Shown: piece after piece, positions 8,484-16,985 of the stretch
How positions within the stretch are numbered: position 1 is the stretch's first letter
Layout: each line of letters begins with the position of its first letter
From: Vibrio crassostreae 9ZC13
Lineage (GTDB): Bacteria > Pseudomonadota > Gammaproteobacteria > Enterobacterales > Vibrionaceae
Direction: 5' to 3'
DNA: 36,213 bases
Assembly: GCF_000272045.2 (NCBI RefSeq)
Contig: NZ_AJYZ02000041.1
Coordinates: forward strand, 802,448 to 838,660
Translations under genes and position numbers: made by a program
The notes under the pieces: generated by a model
The model's database searches: none
Seen by the model: only the letters and a program-made list of their open reading frames with translations
Told to the model about the DNA's origin: nothing

Positions 8484-8687
8484 GAGAAAGTTTGGAATTG
8501 ATCAGGGTCACAATTATCTATTAAATGCCTGATTTAGGGAACTAATAATTTATAGCTTTTCCTAAGAAAACCTTAGGTTTAACATTATTAATATTAATAT
8601 TAATGAAAAGGCGAATTGATCCAAATTCAACCATAGACCAGTTTGTAAATAATGCAGTGTCTTTTTATGACAACAAGGGATAGAAAT
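8484..8687. promoter_or_regulatory. Divergent promoter region, DUF3943 gene / cinA-like gene
   Basis: This AT-rich gap of about 200 bases separates two divergent genes. It contains a small inverted repeat CCTAAG-aaaac-CTTAGG (8561-8577) and a six-base periodic tract ATTAATATTAATATTAAT (8585-8604 region). Both could be protein-binding or bendable DNA, but no named operator is recognised. Confidence 0.4.
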
Positions 8688-9926
8688 ATGACGAAAATCG
8701 CAATGTTAAGCACAGGTGAAGAAGTTCTTCATGGAGACATTGTAGATACAAACGCAGCTTGGATGTCTGCTGAGTTTTATCAGCATGGTTTTGCGCTTGC
8801 TAAGCGCTCAACTGTGGGTGATCAAATGAATGCTCTTGTTGAAGAACTGCTGATGCTGAGCTTTAACTATGATGTGGTTATCGTTAATGGTGGTTTAGGC
8901 CCGACAACCGATGATATGAGTGCTGCCGCCGCTGCAGCTGCTTCCGAGCAGAAACTCGTCATGTTCCCTGAATGGCTTGATCGTATGGAAGAGATGTTCT
9001 CTGGACGTGGCATGCCAATGCCAGACAGCAACCTTAAACAAGCTTTGTTACCTGCGAGTTCAGAGATTGTCGATAACCCTGTAGGGACGGCTTGTGGCTT
9101 CAAACTGAAAATTAACGATGCGACTTTCTATTTCACGCCGGGTGTACCAAGTGAATTCAAGCGCATGGTGACGTTTGAGATTCTTCCTGACTTGTCGTGT
9201 ACCTACCCTCAAGTGGTTGCCTCTGAATGCAGTCGACTGTTTACGTTTGGTTTGTCTGAGTCCGGTATCTCTGATGTTTTGGATCAACTAAAGCTGCCAG
9301 AAGGTTATGAACTTGGTTATCGCTCTTATCTGCCGTTCATTGAGGTCAAACTGTTTGGTCCTAAGGCAGACTTAGAAACTCGCGTTAAGCTCCTGCAGAT
9401 GGTTTACAAGCTGCTAGAGAGTAATGTCGTTAGTGTTGATGAGCCGATGATTGACCATATTGGACACATCATGGCGGAAAAAAAGAAGACGTTATCTGTG
9501 TCTGAAGTGTCGACCAAAGGTTCACTGTCAGCGTGGCTGCAATTGAATGAGCAGATAGAAGATTGCTTCGGACACTCATGGGTGATGGCTGAGCCAAAAG
9601 AGAGCGAACTTGAAAAGAGCGATCCATTAGCCGCGACCTTTGCGCTGGCTGGAGCAACAAGAGATAAGTGCGGAACTGAATTGGCTTTGGTGACTGGTAA
9701 GCTGGAAGGCAACACATTCAGCGTTGCATTGTCGACTGAAGCAGGCGAGTGGGGGCAGGTACTTGAGTTTTATCGTCAGTACTCGCGTGAAGACCAACGC
9801 AACGTGATTAAGACCGTTGCCGCCGATATGCTGAGAAGGCATTTAGATAACAAACCGATGTTTGGTACTTATTCTTCGGTTAAGCGATTAAAAGACATGT
9901 TTATTCCAGCGGCTATCATTAAGTAG
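8688..9926 (+). CDS. CinA family protein with divergent C-terminal domain
   Basis: The N-terminal domain (about residues 1-170) is the MoCF/CinA module: MLSTGEEVLHGDIVDTNAAW, the VIVNGGLGPTTDD loop, and FYFTPGVPSEFKRM. In CinA proteins this domain acts as an ADP-ribose/NAD-related pyrophosphatase. The C-terminal part (from about residue 265) aligns with the PncC NMN-amidase domain, but the expected AESCTGG serine motif is replaced by SEVSTKG and the middle is shortened. Amidase activity is therefore doubtful. The ATG at 8688 follows AAGGGA with good spacing; the upstream ATG at 8652 has none. The gene is monocistronic and followed by a strong terminator. The symbol cinA is withheld because this may be a paralogue. 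Confidence 0.85.
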   Translation: MTKIAMLSTGEEVLHGDIVDTNAAWMSAEFYQHGFALAKRSTVGDQMNALVEELLMLSFNYDVVIVNGGLGPTTDDMSAAAAAAASEQKLVMFPEWLDRMEEMFSGRGMPMPDSNLKQALLPASSEIVDNPVGTACGFKLKINDATFYFTPGVPSEFKRMVTFEILPDLSCTYPQVVASECSRLFTFGLSESGISDVLDQLKLPEGYELGYRSYLPFIEVKLFGPKADLETRVKLLQMVYKLLESNVVSVDEPMIDHIGHIMAEKKKTLSVSEVSTKGSLSAWLQLNEQIEDCFGHSWVMAEPKESELEKSDPLAATFALAGATRDKCGTELALVTGKLEGNTFSVALSTEAGEWGQVLEFYRQYSREDQRNVIKTVAADMLRRHLDNKPMFGTYSSVKRLKDMFIPAAIIK

Positions 9927-9993
9927 CTATGTAAGCTAACGATGTAAGTGAACTCGCTAAGTCTGTATTAAAAACGCTAGAAAAAACGAAATA

Positions 9994-10029
9994 AAAAGGC
10001 CCAACATCTAAATAGGTGTTGGGCCTTTT
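9994..10029. terminator. Bidirectional terminator between cinA-like gene and dmsC
   Basis: A 16-bp stem AAAAGGCCCAACATCT / AGGTGTTGGGCCTTTT has one G-U pair and loop aaat, with T-runs in both directions. It serves the convergent cinA-like gene and dmsABC. Confidence 0.95.
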
Positions 10030-10100
10030 GTTTATCTAGCCTTCTAGATAACCAAACAAGCAGCGATGTCTACACGCAACTCATCTCTGTAAGAACTCGA

Positions 10101-10946
10101 TTACAAACCGCTTGTCATATGTAGGCTGTAGAACAAACCACGGCCGATTAACTCTGAAGCCAAGAACAATACTAGTGCTAAGCCAAGGTTAACTGGGTTC
10201 ACTTTTGCTTTGTTCAGCATAGGTAGAATCCAAATCAACAAGCTTGCCATTAGCAGTGCCACTTGAAGAATCACATAGCTACCTAAACCATCGACTAACT
10301 CAGACGCTTTTGCCGCTGAAGTTTGGATGTCTCCGATTAGGTTCAGTTTTCCTACTGTCACAAGCAAGCTGATAGCAACAGCGATAACAGCCAACATGGT
10401 GATGTTACGGTCAACCGTAAAGCGGCTGTCGTTTGCGAATACAATCACGAACTGAGATAACAGCAAGCCACCCACAACCATCGTCATGATGAAGCTCAGT
10501 GGTGTGTAGATGTTGTCCCACGTCGGTACTGTGTTGATCATGTATACGTTGATCATCGCGTACATGAAGATAACACCCAGTACCATCGCGCCAACCATCA
10601 GTGCTTTCTGGATAGCAACGCCACCTTTCTTGACTACCGACAGTAACCATTGCAGGCCACCGACAGCGAAGAATGCCGCACCGAAGAACACTTCGTTAGA
10701 CAACCAAGCCGAACCTAGCTGATTAAAAGCGTTAAACGCGCGCAGTGGAGAGCCAAGGTGCGTTGTCGAGAACATGAAGCCAAGACCCATCAGTACCCAT
10801 AGGATAAACATTGGAACCTTGTAGCTGTTCAGCTTCTCTTCGTCATGACCAAGTACCAGTGCACGTGCGCCAATCAGTAAGTAACCACCAACCGCAGTTT
10901 GCGCCAGCACCGTAAAGAAGATTAAAGACCACTCATGAAAAATCAT
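10101..10946 (-). CDS. dmsC: DMSO reductase membrane anchor subunit DmsC
   Basis: This integral membrane protein of 281 residues has about eight hydrophobic helices and matches the DmsC family. It oxidises menaquinol in the inner membrane and passes electrons to DmsB. The N-terminus begins FHEWSLIFFTVLAQTAVGGYL, with the histidine of the family's first segment, and the SPLRAFNAFNQLGSAWLSNEV region is typical. It starts one base after the dmsB stop, and GGAGGTG at the dmsB end serves as its ribosome binding site. It is therefore the last gene of dmsABC, ahead of a strong terminator. Confidence 0.92.
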   Translation of the reverse strand: MIFHEWSLIFFTVLAQTAVGGYLLIGARALVLGHDEEKLNSYKVPMFILWVLMGLGFMFSTTHLGSPLRAFNAFNQLGSAWLSNEVFFGAAFFAVGGLQWLLSVVKKGGVAIQKALMVGAMVLGVIFMYAMINVYMINTVPTWDNIYTPLSFIMTMVVGGLLLSQFVIVFANDSRFTVDRNITMLAVIAVAISLLVTVGKLNLIGDIQTSAAKASELVDGLGSYVILQVALLMASLLIWILPMLNKAKVNPVNLGLALVLFLASELIGRGLFYSLHMTSGL

Positions 10947-10947
10947 C

Positions 10948-11568
10948 TTACACCTCCTTCGGGTTTGCTAGGTGACCGCTGGTATCGCCAGTCGGCTTCG
11001 CGTTTTTGTTCAGCTTAATCACGATGTTTGGTAGCGTTTCTGTTGAAGATGGCAGTGGAGCCACATCCGCACCAGAGCCGTACTTCTCGCGAAGTGTATT
11101 GATTTCACCAAACTCCAATGCACGAAGTGGGCAAGACTCAACACAGATAGGCTGTTTGCCTTCAGAAACACGTTGGTAACAACCATCGCATTTCGTCATA
11201 TGACCTTTCTTAGCATTGTATTGTGGTGCGCCGTAAGGACACGCATTGCTACAGTGCTGACAACCAATACATACGCTCTCATCAACCACAACCAAACCGT
11301 CTTCATCACGTTTGTGCATTGCGCCCGAAGGACACACTTTCACACACGCTGGGTTAGTACAGTGGTTACAAGCGATAGATAGGTAGTAAGAAAAGACATC
11401 TTTCTGAACCCAGGTATCACCATCTTGAGTGAAGCCACCACCGGCATATTCGTATACGCGACGGTAGTTCGTTTTGATGTCTAGATCGTTATAATCTTTA
11501 CAAGCAAGCTGACAGGTTTTACAACCCGTGCATTTACTTGAATCAATGTAAAAGCCGTATTGTTTCAT
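10948..11568 (-). CDS. dmsB: DMSO reductase iron-sulfur subunit DmsB
   Basis: This electron-transfer subunit of 206 residues has four ferredoxin-type cysteine groups: CTGCKTCQLAC, CNHCTNPACVKVC, CIGCQHCSNAC, and CDGCYQRVSEG with CVESC. They bind four [4Fe-4S] clusters that wire DmsC to the molybdenum site of DmsA. No Tat signal is present, as expected for a subunit that is exported while bound to DmsA. Its ATG lies 11 bases after the dmsA stop, with AGGTTGG upstream. It shows no anomalies compared with the family's usual length and motifs. Confidence 0.94.
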   Translation of the reverse strand: MKQYGFYIDSSKCTGCKTCQLACKDYNDLDIKTNYRRVYEYAGGGFTQDGDTWVQKDVFSYYLSIACNHCTNPACVKVCPSGAMHKRDEDGLVVVDESVCIGCQHCSNACPYGAPQYNAKKGHMTKCDGCYQRVSEGKQPICVESCPLRALEFGEINTLREKYGSGADVAPLPSSTETLPNIVIKLNKNAKPTGDTSGHLANPKEV

Positions 11569-11579
11569 TCCAACCTACC

Positions 11580-14018
11580 TTATGCTTTCTTTAGCGCTTT
11601 GATTTGAACTAGGTTTGTATGCTGAGGGTTACCCTTAGCAAGTGGGCTCGGGCGCTGAGTCGTCAGCACGTTGATAGAGCCTGCATGGTCGATCTTCTGA
11701 CCATCTGGTGCGTACCATGCACCTTCGCCTAGTGCGACAACTCGAGGAAGAATCCTAGGTGTCACTTTCGCTGGAATATGTACTTCGCCACGGTCGTTGA
11801 AAATACTCACCATGTCGCCGCTATCAATACCACGTTCTTTTGCATCGATTGGGTTGATCCACAACTCTTGCGGTGCTGCTGCTTTGATTTCTGCAACGTT
11901 GCCGTAAGTCGAGTGAGTACGAGCCTTGTAGTGGAAACCGGTTAGCTGAAGTGGGTACTTCTCTGCTAGTGGGTCGTTATGACCTTCGAAAGAGTCCGCG
12001 TAAATCGGAAGTGGGTGAATCACTTCGTCTTCTTTCAGCTTCCAAGTCTTCGCGATATCAGCCAGTTGCTCTGAGTAGATCTCAATCTTGCCACTTGGTG
12101 TAGTCAGTGGGTTCGCTTCAGGATCTTTGCGGAAGTCTTCGTAAGCGATGTAGTGGTGGTCGTAGCTACGTTTGTAGATACCCAGCTCTTTCATCTCTTC
12201 GAAGGTTGGCAGTGTTGGATCGTTCTTACGAGTTTCTGCGTAAAGGTGCTCAATCCATTGCTCTTGAGTACGGCCTTCGGTGAACTCTTTTTCTACGCCC
12301 ATGCGTTTTGCAAGCTGAGTACACATCTCGTAGATAGATTTCGCTTCAAACTGAGGCTCAATCGCTTTCTGCGCGTAGATGAAGTAAGGCATGTTCGCCG
12401 CTTTACCGTCCATACACCAGTCGTCTTGCTCAGACGTTGTTAAGTCTGGCAGGATGATATCGGCGTATTTCGCTGAAGAAGTCATATGGTTATCAACCAC
12501 GACAATCATTTCACACGCACTTTCATCTTGAAGAATCGCGTGAGTCTTGTTGATGTCTGAGTGTTGGTTGATGATGCAGTTACCTGCGTAGTTCCAGATC
12601 ATTTTGATTGGGTTCTTAAGGCGCTCTGCACCGCGAACACCATCAGTGATGTCGGTCATTTCATGGTGACGGTAAATCGCGTCTGTCCACATGAACATTG
12701 AAATAGACGTTTCAACTGGGTTTGGCACAGTAGGGAAGCGCACAAACGGAATGTTGATGTCACTTTCACGAGCACCTGTTGAACCGCCTGATACACCCAC
12801 AGAACCGGTGAGTAGCGACAGCATTGCGATTGCACGACAAGCTAGCTCACCGTTCGCAGTACGTTGTAACCCCCAACCTTGGTGGATAGCACACGGTTTT
12901 GCTGTGCCCATCTCACGACCAAGCTTCACGATAGTATCAACTGGAATACCCGTGATCTTAGAAGCCCACTCTGGTGTTTTCTCTACGCCATCTTCACCTA
13001 AACCTAGGATGTAAGATTTGTAGTCGCTGTTTTTAGGCGCTGATGCAGGCAGAGTTTTCTCGTCGTAACCTACGCAGTATTTGTCTAGGAACGGTTGGTC
13101 GACAAGGTCTTCCGTGATCATCACGTGTGCAAGGCCGGCAACCAACGCAGCATCGGTAGAAGGACGAATTGGGATCCATTGATCTTCACGACCACCGGCA
13201 GTATCGGTGTAGCGAGGGTCGATGATGATCGTTCTTGCGTTCGATTTGTTTTTGCTCTCTACGTAGTGGTGGATCAGACCGCCACCAGACATACGTGTCT
13301 CAGCAGGGTTGTTACCAAACTGAATGTTAAGTTTAGTGTTCTCTAAATCAGAGAAAGAGTTGTTGTTTGCCCAACCGCCGTAGGTGTAGCTCAAGCCTTT
13401 CGTGATTTGCGCTGTTGAGTAGTCACCGTAATGGTTTAAGTAACCACCACTTAGGTTCATTAGGCGAGCAATCAGCGTTTGAGCTGGTGGCCAAGATTTA
13501 GTTACTGTACCGCCCAGCGTACCTGTACCGTAGTTTAGGTAGATAGTGTCGTTACCGTAGTCTTTGATAAGGCGTTGCATGGTGCCAGCGACTTCATCGT
13601 AAGCCTCTTCCCAGCTAATACGTTTGAATTTACCTTCACCACGTTTACCCACACGTTTCATTGGGTATTTCAGGCGATCTGGGTTGTAAACACGGCGGCG
13701 CATCGAGCGACCACGTAGACACGCACGAACTTGGTGATGACCGTATTCGTCAGTACCTGTGTTGTCGGTTTCTACGTATTTGATTTCACCGTTTTGTACA
13801 TGCATACGCAGTGGGCAGCGAGAGCCACAGTTTACTGTACATGCACTCCATACGATTTTCTCATCCACATTCTCAGCAACCGCAGCCGCTACTGGTTTGG
13901 ATTTGAAAGGTAAAGCGATACCGCCCGCAAGTGCGGCTGCACTACCTACTGCAGAAGAAGCTTTCATGAAGCCTCTTCGAGTAAGATTCATTACCCCAGA
14001 TTCTTTCTTATTCGTCAT
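11580..14018 (-). CDS. dmsA: DMSO reductase catalytic subunit DmsA (molybdopterin)
   Basis: This catalytic subunit (812 residues) reduces DMSO and related S- or N-oxides at a bis-MGD molybdenum centre. A Tat signal, NLTRRGFMKAS, is near the N-terminus, followed by a hydrophobic stretch and a basic end. Next comes the FS0 cluster motif CTVNCGSRC with a downstream cysteine in RACLRGRS. The serine in HYGDYSTAQ (about residue 201) is the expected Mo ligand of the DMSO-reductase class. The segments GTGTLGGT and HQGWGLQR also fit the family. The ATG at 14018 (MTNKKESG) is preferred. An internal ATG directly before the Tat motif at 13991 is possible, and the upstream TTG/ATG at 14051 is unlikely. 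It is first in dmsABC and is divergent from the chaperone gene, with a perfect FNR box between them. Confidence 0.95.
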   Translation of the reverse strand: MTNKKESGVMNLTRRGFMKASSAVGSAAALAGGIALPFKSKPVAAAVAENVDEKIVWSACTVNCGSRCPLRMHVQNGEIKYVETDNTGTDEYGHHQVRACLRGRSMRRRVYNPDRLKYPMKRVGKRGEGKFKRISWEEAYDEVAGTMQRLIKDYGNDTIYLNYGTGTLGGTVTKSWPPAQTLIARLMNLSGGYLNHYGDYSTAQITKGLSYTYGGWANNNSFSDLENTKLNIQFGNNPAETRMSGGGLIHHYVESKNKSNARTIIIDPRYTDTAGGREDQWIPIRPSTDAALVAGLAHVMITEDLVDQPFLDKYCVGYDEKTLPASAPKNSDYKSYILGLGEDGVEKTPEWASKITGIPVDTIVKLGREMGTAKPCAIHQGWGLQRTANGELACRAIAMLSLLTGSVGVSGGSTGARESDINIPFVRFPTVPNPVETSISMFMWTDAIYRHHEMTDITDGVRGAERLKNPIKMIWNYAGNCIINQHSDINKTHAILQDESACEMIVVVDNHMTSSAKYADIILPDLTTSEQDDWCMDGKAANMPYFIYAQKAIEPQFEAKSIYEMCTQLAKRMGVEKEFTEGRTQEQWIEHLYAETRKNDPTLPTFEEMKELGIYKRSYDHHYIAYEDFRKDPEANPLTTPSGKIEIYSEQLADIAKTWKLKEDEVIHPLPIYADSFEGHNDPLAEKYPLQLTGFHYKARTHSTYGNVAEIKAAAPQELWINPIDAKERGIDSGDMVSIFNDRGEVHIPAKVTPRILPRVVALGEGAWYAPDGQKIDHAGSINVLTTQRPSPLAKGNPQHTNLVQIKALKKA

Positions 14019-14095
14019 TCTAAGATGCCTTTTGCTATTGATGGCTAGCACTTTATAGGTAGTTTGTTTTTTATGTTTTTATTTCGGATTGTTGA

Positions 14096-14109
14096 TTGAT
14101 TGGCATCAA
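14096..14109. promoter_or_regulatory. FNR box between dmsABC and dmsD-napF
   Basis: TTGAT-TGGC-ATCAA is an exact match to the palindromic FNR consensus TTGAT-N4-ATCAA. Its centre is 84 bases upstream of dmsA and 114 upstream of the chaperone gene. Candidate -10 elements occur at FNR class-II spacing in both directions: CATAAA on the minus strand near 14070-14075, and TATGAA on the plus strand near 14131. One site could therefore activate both arms when oxygen is absent. Confidence 0.88.
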
Positions 14110-14216
14110 ATAAGAGCGAAATTTAAATCTTATGAATCGAATGTATAAAATAGATCAAAGAATTAAATCGTCTTATTTATATAATTATCTTTAAACCTAT
14201 AACGGTATAAATAATA

Positions 14217-14783
14217 ATGATTATCGATACGCATAAATTATTGGGTTCGCTATTTTATCAAGCGACAAGTAAAGAACAGTTAATCACCATTGTCGAAGCT
14301 TTGGTTGAGAGCGAAGTACTCTCTGAAGAATGCTTGCAGGCATTAAGAAGCGAAGACGAAGATGCGCTCGCAGCAGAGTTCAGCCGCCTGTTTGAAGGCG
14401 TTGGAGACATGCCAGCTCCGCCTTGGGGTTCTGTGTACCTAGATAAAGACCGCGTTGTGTTTGGTGCTTCTACGGTTGAGTATCGCCAGTTTTTAGAATT
14501 GAATCAGATTGAATTAGACACTGGGTTAAGAGAGCCGGAAGATCAATTTGGTTTAATGTTATTCGCTCATGCGTATTTGTTAGAAAATAATAATATTAAT
14601 TCGGCTGGTGAATTACTTGAGGGTCACTTATTAACTTGGTCTTCTGTTTATTTAGAAAAACTAAATAAAGCATCAGAGTTATCTTTTTATAAAAAGCTAT
14701 CGGTTGATGTAATAGATTGGTTTAAGTACTTAATATCTGAATATAATTTAAACGTTGCTACTAAAAAGTTATATATCGACTAA
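14217..14783 (+). CDS. dmsD: TorD/DmsD family redox enzyme maturation chaperone
   Basis: This all-helical cytosolic protein of 188 residues belongs to the TorD/DmsD family. It has the family's E-P-x-D signature, here LREPEDQFGLMLFAHAYLL (about residues 100-118), and a PPWGSVYLD segment. Members bind the Tat leader of a molybdoenzyme and hold it until cofactor loading is complete. Its position divergent from dmsA makes DmsA the expected client, so the symbol is an inference from context. It overlaps the NapF-like gene by one base (TAATG), which implies translational coupling. The coding sequence is noticeably AT-richer towards its end than dmsA. Confidence 0.85.
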   Translation: MIIDTHKLLGSLFYQATSKEQLITIVEALVESEVLSEECLQALRSEDEDALAAEFSRLFEGVGDMPAPPWGSVYLDKDRVVFGASTVEYRQFLELNQIELDTGLREPEDQFGLMLFAHAYLLENNNINSAGELLEGHLLTWSSVYLEKLNKASELSFYKKLSVDVIDWFKYLISEYNLNVATKKLYID

Positions 14784-15298
14784 TGTCTGAACAAATAAAT
14801 TCAAATAGACGCGGTTTCTTAACTCGACTTTCTAAACCGGTTAAAGCAGCCGCGAATTATGAAGAGATATCACAGCGCTTGCATGCAAGACCGCCAAGAG
14901 CGGTCGATGAGGTGCTGTTTGAGCGTCTTTGCGACGGTTGTGGATTGTGTGAACAATCGTGTCCAAATAGCGTTATTGAGATGCTAGAGGGCAGTGCGCT
15001 GCTGAATTTGGATTACAACAGTTGTTCTATGTGTAACAAATGCACTGAAGTGTGTCCGACCGGCGCACTTCATCCAACGGTCACGCCTTATATCGACCTC
15101 AAGCCGAGCTTTGCGGATAGCTGCAATAATTACATGCAAATGGACTGTTCAGCATGCCAAACGGCGTGTTCAGCTGGTGCAATACACATCGAAGTAGGAG
15201 AGTTGCCTACAGTGGACAAAGATAAGTGTAACGGCTGTGGAGAGTGCCGAAGCGCTTGTTATATTGGCTCTGTGACTCTTAACCTGACTCAGCAATAA
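14783..15298 (+). CDS. napF: NapF-type ferredoxin (Fe-S maturation-like)
   Basis: This soluble polyferredoxin of 171 residues is of the NapF type. It has a basic N-terminus (RRGFLTRLSKP) and cysteine groups CDGCGLCEQSC, CSMCNKCTEVC, C-x7-CSACQTAC and CNGCGECRSAC. In nitrate-reductase operons NapF is thought to help insert or repair the Fe-S cluster of the molybdoenzyme in the cytoplasm. Here it is coupled to a DmsD-type chaperone instead of nap genes, so it more likely serves DmsA. The RRGF motif resembles a Tat signal, but no hydrophobic core follows, consistent with a cytoplasmic location. The napF symbol reflects family, not proven role. Confidence 0.85.
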   Translation: MSEQINSNRRGFLTRLSKPVKAAANYEEISQRLHARPPRAVDEVLFERLCDGCGLCEQSCPNSVIEMLEGSALLNLDYNSCSMCNKCTEVCPTGALHPTVTPYIDLKPSFADSCNNYMQMDCSACQTACSAGAIHIEVGELPTVDKDKCNGCGECRSACYIGSVTLNLTQQ

Positions 15299-15384
15299 AC
15301 GTTTGGCTTTGTATGACACAAGCCAACAGGAAGATTTGGTTGAGTGATAGACGAGTCGCTTTAGATACCTAAAGACATAAATAG

Positions 15385-15424
15385 AAAAGGGTCCGCATTC
15401 CTAAAGGAAGCGGACCCTTTTTTG
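15385..15424. terminator. Bidirectional terminator between napF-like gene and yfaE
   Basis: The long stem AAAAGGGTCCGC pairs with GCGGACCCTTTT. It is extended by TTCC/GGAA after a one-base bulge, has loop taaa, and is flanked by T-runs on both strands. Confidence 0.95.
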
Positions 15425-15470
15425 ATTCTTATTGACGATATTCGAACAAAGTGACCTAAAGCCAGCTGGC

Positions 15471-15749
15471 TTATGCGCGTTTTTGCTTGTTTCTATGAAT
15501 AACGTTACTCAGCGATAGCTCAGTCTTTGCTTTACAGATACAAGGCAATATCTCATTACCTTGCGTGTAAGCCATAGCAAAACCAACGTACTCGACCTCA
15601 CCAGAATCCAACGTGCAGCGGCAAGCGCCACAGTGACCATCTCGGCAGTTGTATTCTGGCTCTAACCCAGCTTGTTCCATTGTTTCCAACAGAGTGTTTG
15701 AAGGGTTAGATTCAATTGAAGTCAGTTTGTTGATTTTGATTGTTGGCAT
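15471..15749 (-). CDS. yfaE: YfaE-type [2Fe-2S] ferredoxin of class Ia RNR
   Basis: This plant-type [2Fe-2S] ferredoxin of 92 residues has the cluster motif CRDGHCGACRC and a fourth cysteine in ILPCICKA. In E. coli the equivalent YfaE supplies electrons for assembly and repair of the NrdB diferric-tyrosyl radical. Its ATG overlaps the nrdB stop by one base, so it is translationally coupled to the protein it maintains. It is the last gene of the nrdA-nrdB-yfaE unit and is followed by a strong terminator. Confidence 0.93.
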   Translation of the reverse strand: MPTIKINKLTSIESNPSNTLLETMEQAGLEPEYNCRDGHCGACRCTLDSGEVEYVGFAMAYTQGNEILPCICKAKTELSLSNVIHRNKQKRA

Positions 15750-16882
15750 TACAGCTCAAATCCTTCAAAGTCGTCAGCTTTTACTTCGTTGTCGATTTGG
15801 CCAACTAGGTAAGAACTGATTTCTGCTTCTTGTGGAGCAACTTGAACGTTATCTGAAGACAACCAAGCGTTGATCCATGGAATTGGGTTCGACGTTGCTG
15901 CTGGGTAAGCCGTACCTAGGCCAACAGCCTGCATACGGATGTTGGTAATGTACTCAACGTATTGGCAAAGAATGTCTTTGTTCAGACCAATCATAGAGCC
16001 ATCTTTGAATAGGTATTCTGCCCACTCTTTCTCTTGCTCAGCCGCTTCTTTGAATAGGTCGAAACACTCTTGCTTACACTCTTCAGCGATCTGCATGAAT
16101 TCAAAATCATCTTGACCATTGCGTAGCAAGTTGATCATGTGCTGTGTACCAGTAAGGTGAAGGGCTTCATCACGAGCGATTAGCTTGATGATCTTCGCGT
16201 TACCTTCCATTAGCTCACGCTCAGCGAATGCAAATGAACATGCGAAACTTACGTAGAAACGAATCGCTTCTAGTGCGTTTACAGACATTAGACATAGGTA
16301 AAGTTTCTTCTTCAGGTCGTGAAGTGAAATCTTGACGTCTTCGCCGTTGATGCTGTGGTTGCCTTCACCGTAGCGGTGGTAGTCAGCCGTTAGCTTGATT
16401 AGGTCGTCGTAGTAGAAAGCGATGTCTTTAGCACGCTTCAGAATCTCTTCATTTTCAACGATGTCGTCGAATACTACGCCTGGATCATTCACGATGTTAC
16501 GGATGATGTGCGTGTAAGAACGAGAGTGAATCGTTTCAGAGAAAGACCAAGTTTCAATCCAAGTTTCAACTTCTGGTAGAGATACCAATGGAAGTAGGGC
16601 AACGTTAGGGCTGCGGCCTTGGATTGAATCTAGAAGCGTTTGGTACTTCAAGTTAGAGATGAAGATGTGCTTTTCATGCTCAGGAAGCTTGTTGTAGTCG
16701 ATACGGTCGCTAGACACGTCTACTTCTTCTGGACGCCAGAAGAAAGAAAGCTGCTTCTCGATAAGCTTTTCGAAGATTTCGAATTTTTGTTGGTCGTAAC
16801 GTGCAACGTTTACCGACTGACCCAAGAACATTGGTTCTTTTAGTTGGTCATTTTTTTGCTGAGAAAAAGTACTGTAAGCCAT
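15749..16882 (-). CDS. nrdB: Ribonucleotide reductase class Ia, beta subunit NrdB
   Basis: This is the 377-residue radical-generating subunit of aerobic ribonucleotide reductase, near-collinear with E. coli NrdB. The segment SETIHSRSYTHIIRNI carries an iron-ligand histidine and the radical tyrosine (Tyr123 counting Met, equivalent to E. coli Tyr122). LIARDEALHLTGTQH gives further di-iron ligands, and the C-terminal tail that docks on NrdA is present. The nrdA-nrdB gap of 103 bases contains a strong hairpin (16939-16967). No anomaly is seen in the protein. Confidence 0.97.
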   Translation of the reverse strand: MAYSTFSQQKNDQLKEPMFLGQSVNVARYDQQKFEIFEKLIEKQLSFFWRPEEVDVSSDRIDYNKLPEHEKHIFISNLKYQTLLDSIQGRSPNVALLPLVSLPEVETWIETWSFSETIHSRSYTHIIRNIVNDPGVVFDDIVENEEILKRAKDIAFYYDDLIKLTADYHRYGEGNHSINGEDVKISLHDLKKKLYLCLMSVNALEAIRFYVSFACSFAFAERELMEGNAKIIKLIARDEALHLTGTQHMINLLRNGQDDFEFMQIAEECKQECFDLFKEAAEQEKEWAEYLFKDGSMIGLNKDILCQYVEYITNIRMQAVGLGTAYPAATSNPIPWINAWLSSDNVQVAPQEAEISSYLVGQIDNEVKADDFEGFEL

Positions 16883-16938
16883 AAATGCCTCAAATCCTTT
16901 AAAGACCCGTAATAAAACGGACCCTGTTAATGCTTTAA

Positions 16939-16967
16939 ACCCAGAGAAGATAACTCTTCTCTGGGGT
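16939..16967 (-). other. Strong hairpin between nrdA and nrdB
   Basis: An 11-bp perfect stem (CCCAGAGAAGA / TCTTCTCTGGG) has a four-base loop and lies within the nrdAB intercistronic region. On the minus strand it is followed by TTTAAAGC, a T-run too short for an efficient terminator. It may act as a partial terminator or an mRNA stabiliser that adjusts the ratio of NrdA to NrdB. Confidence 0.7.
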
Positions 16968-16985
16968 CTTAATGTTTATTGCGGT

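Noticed and set aside
8561..8604. Small inverted repeat and ATTAAT periodic tract as an operator
   Set aside because: The arms are only six bases and the region is AT-rich, so chance is likely; mentioned only within the divergent promoter region.
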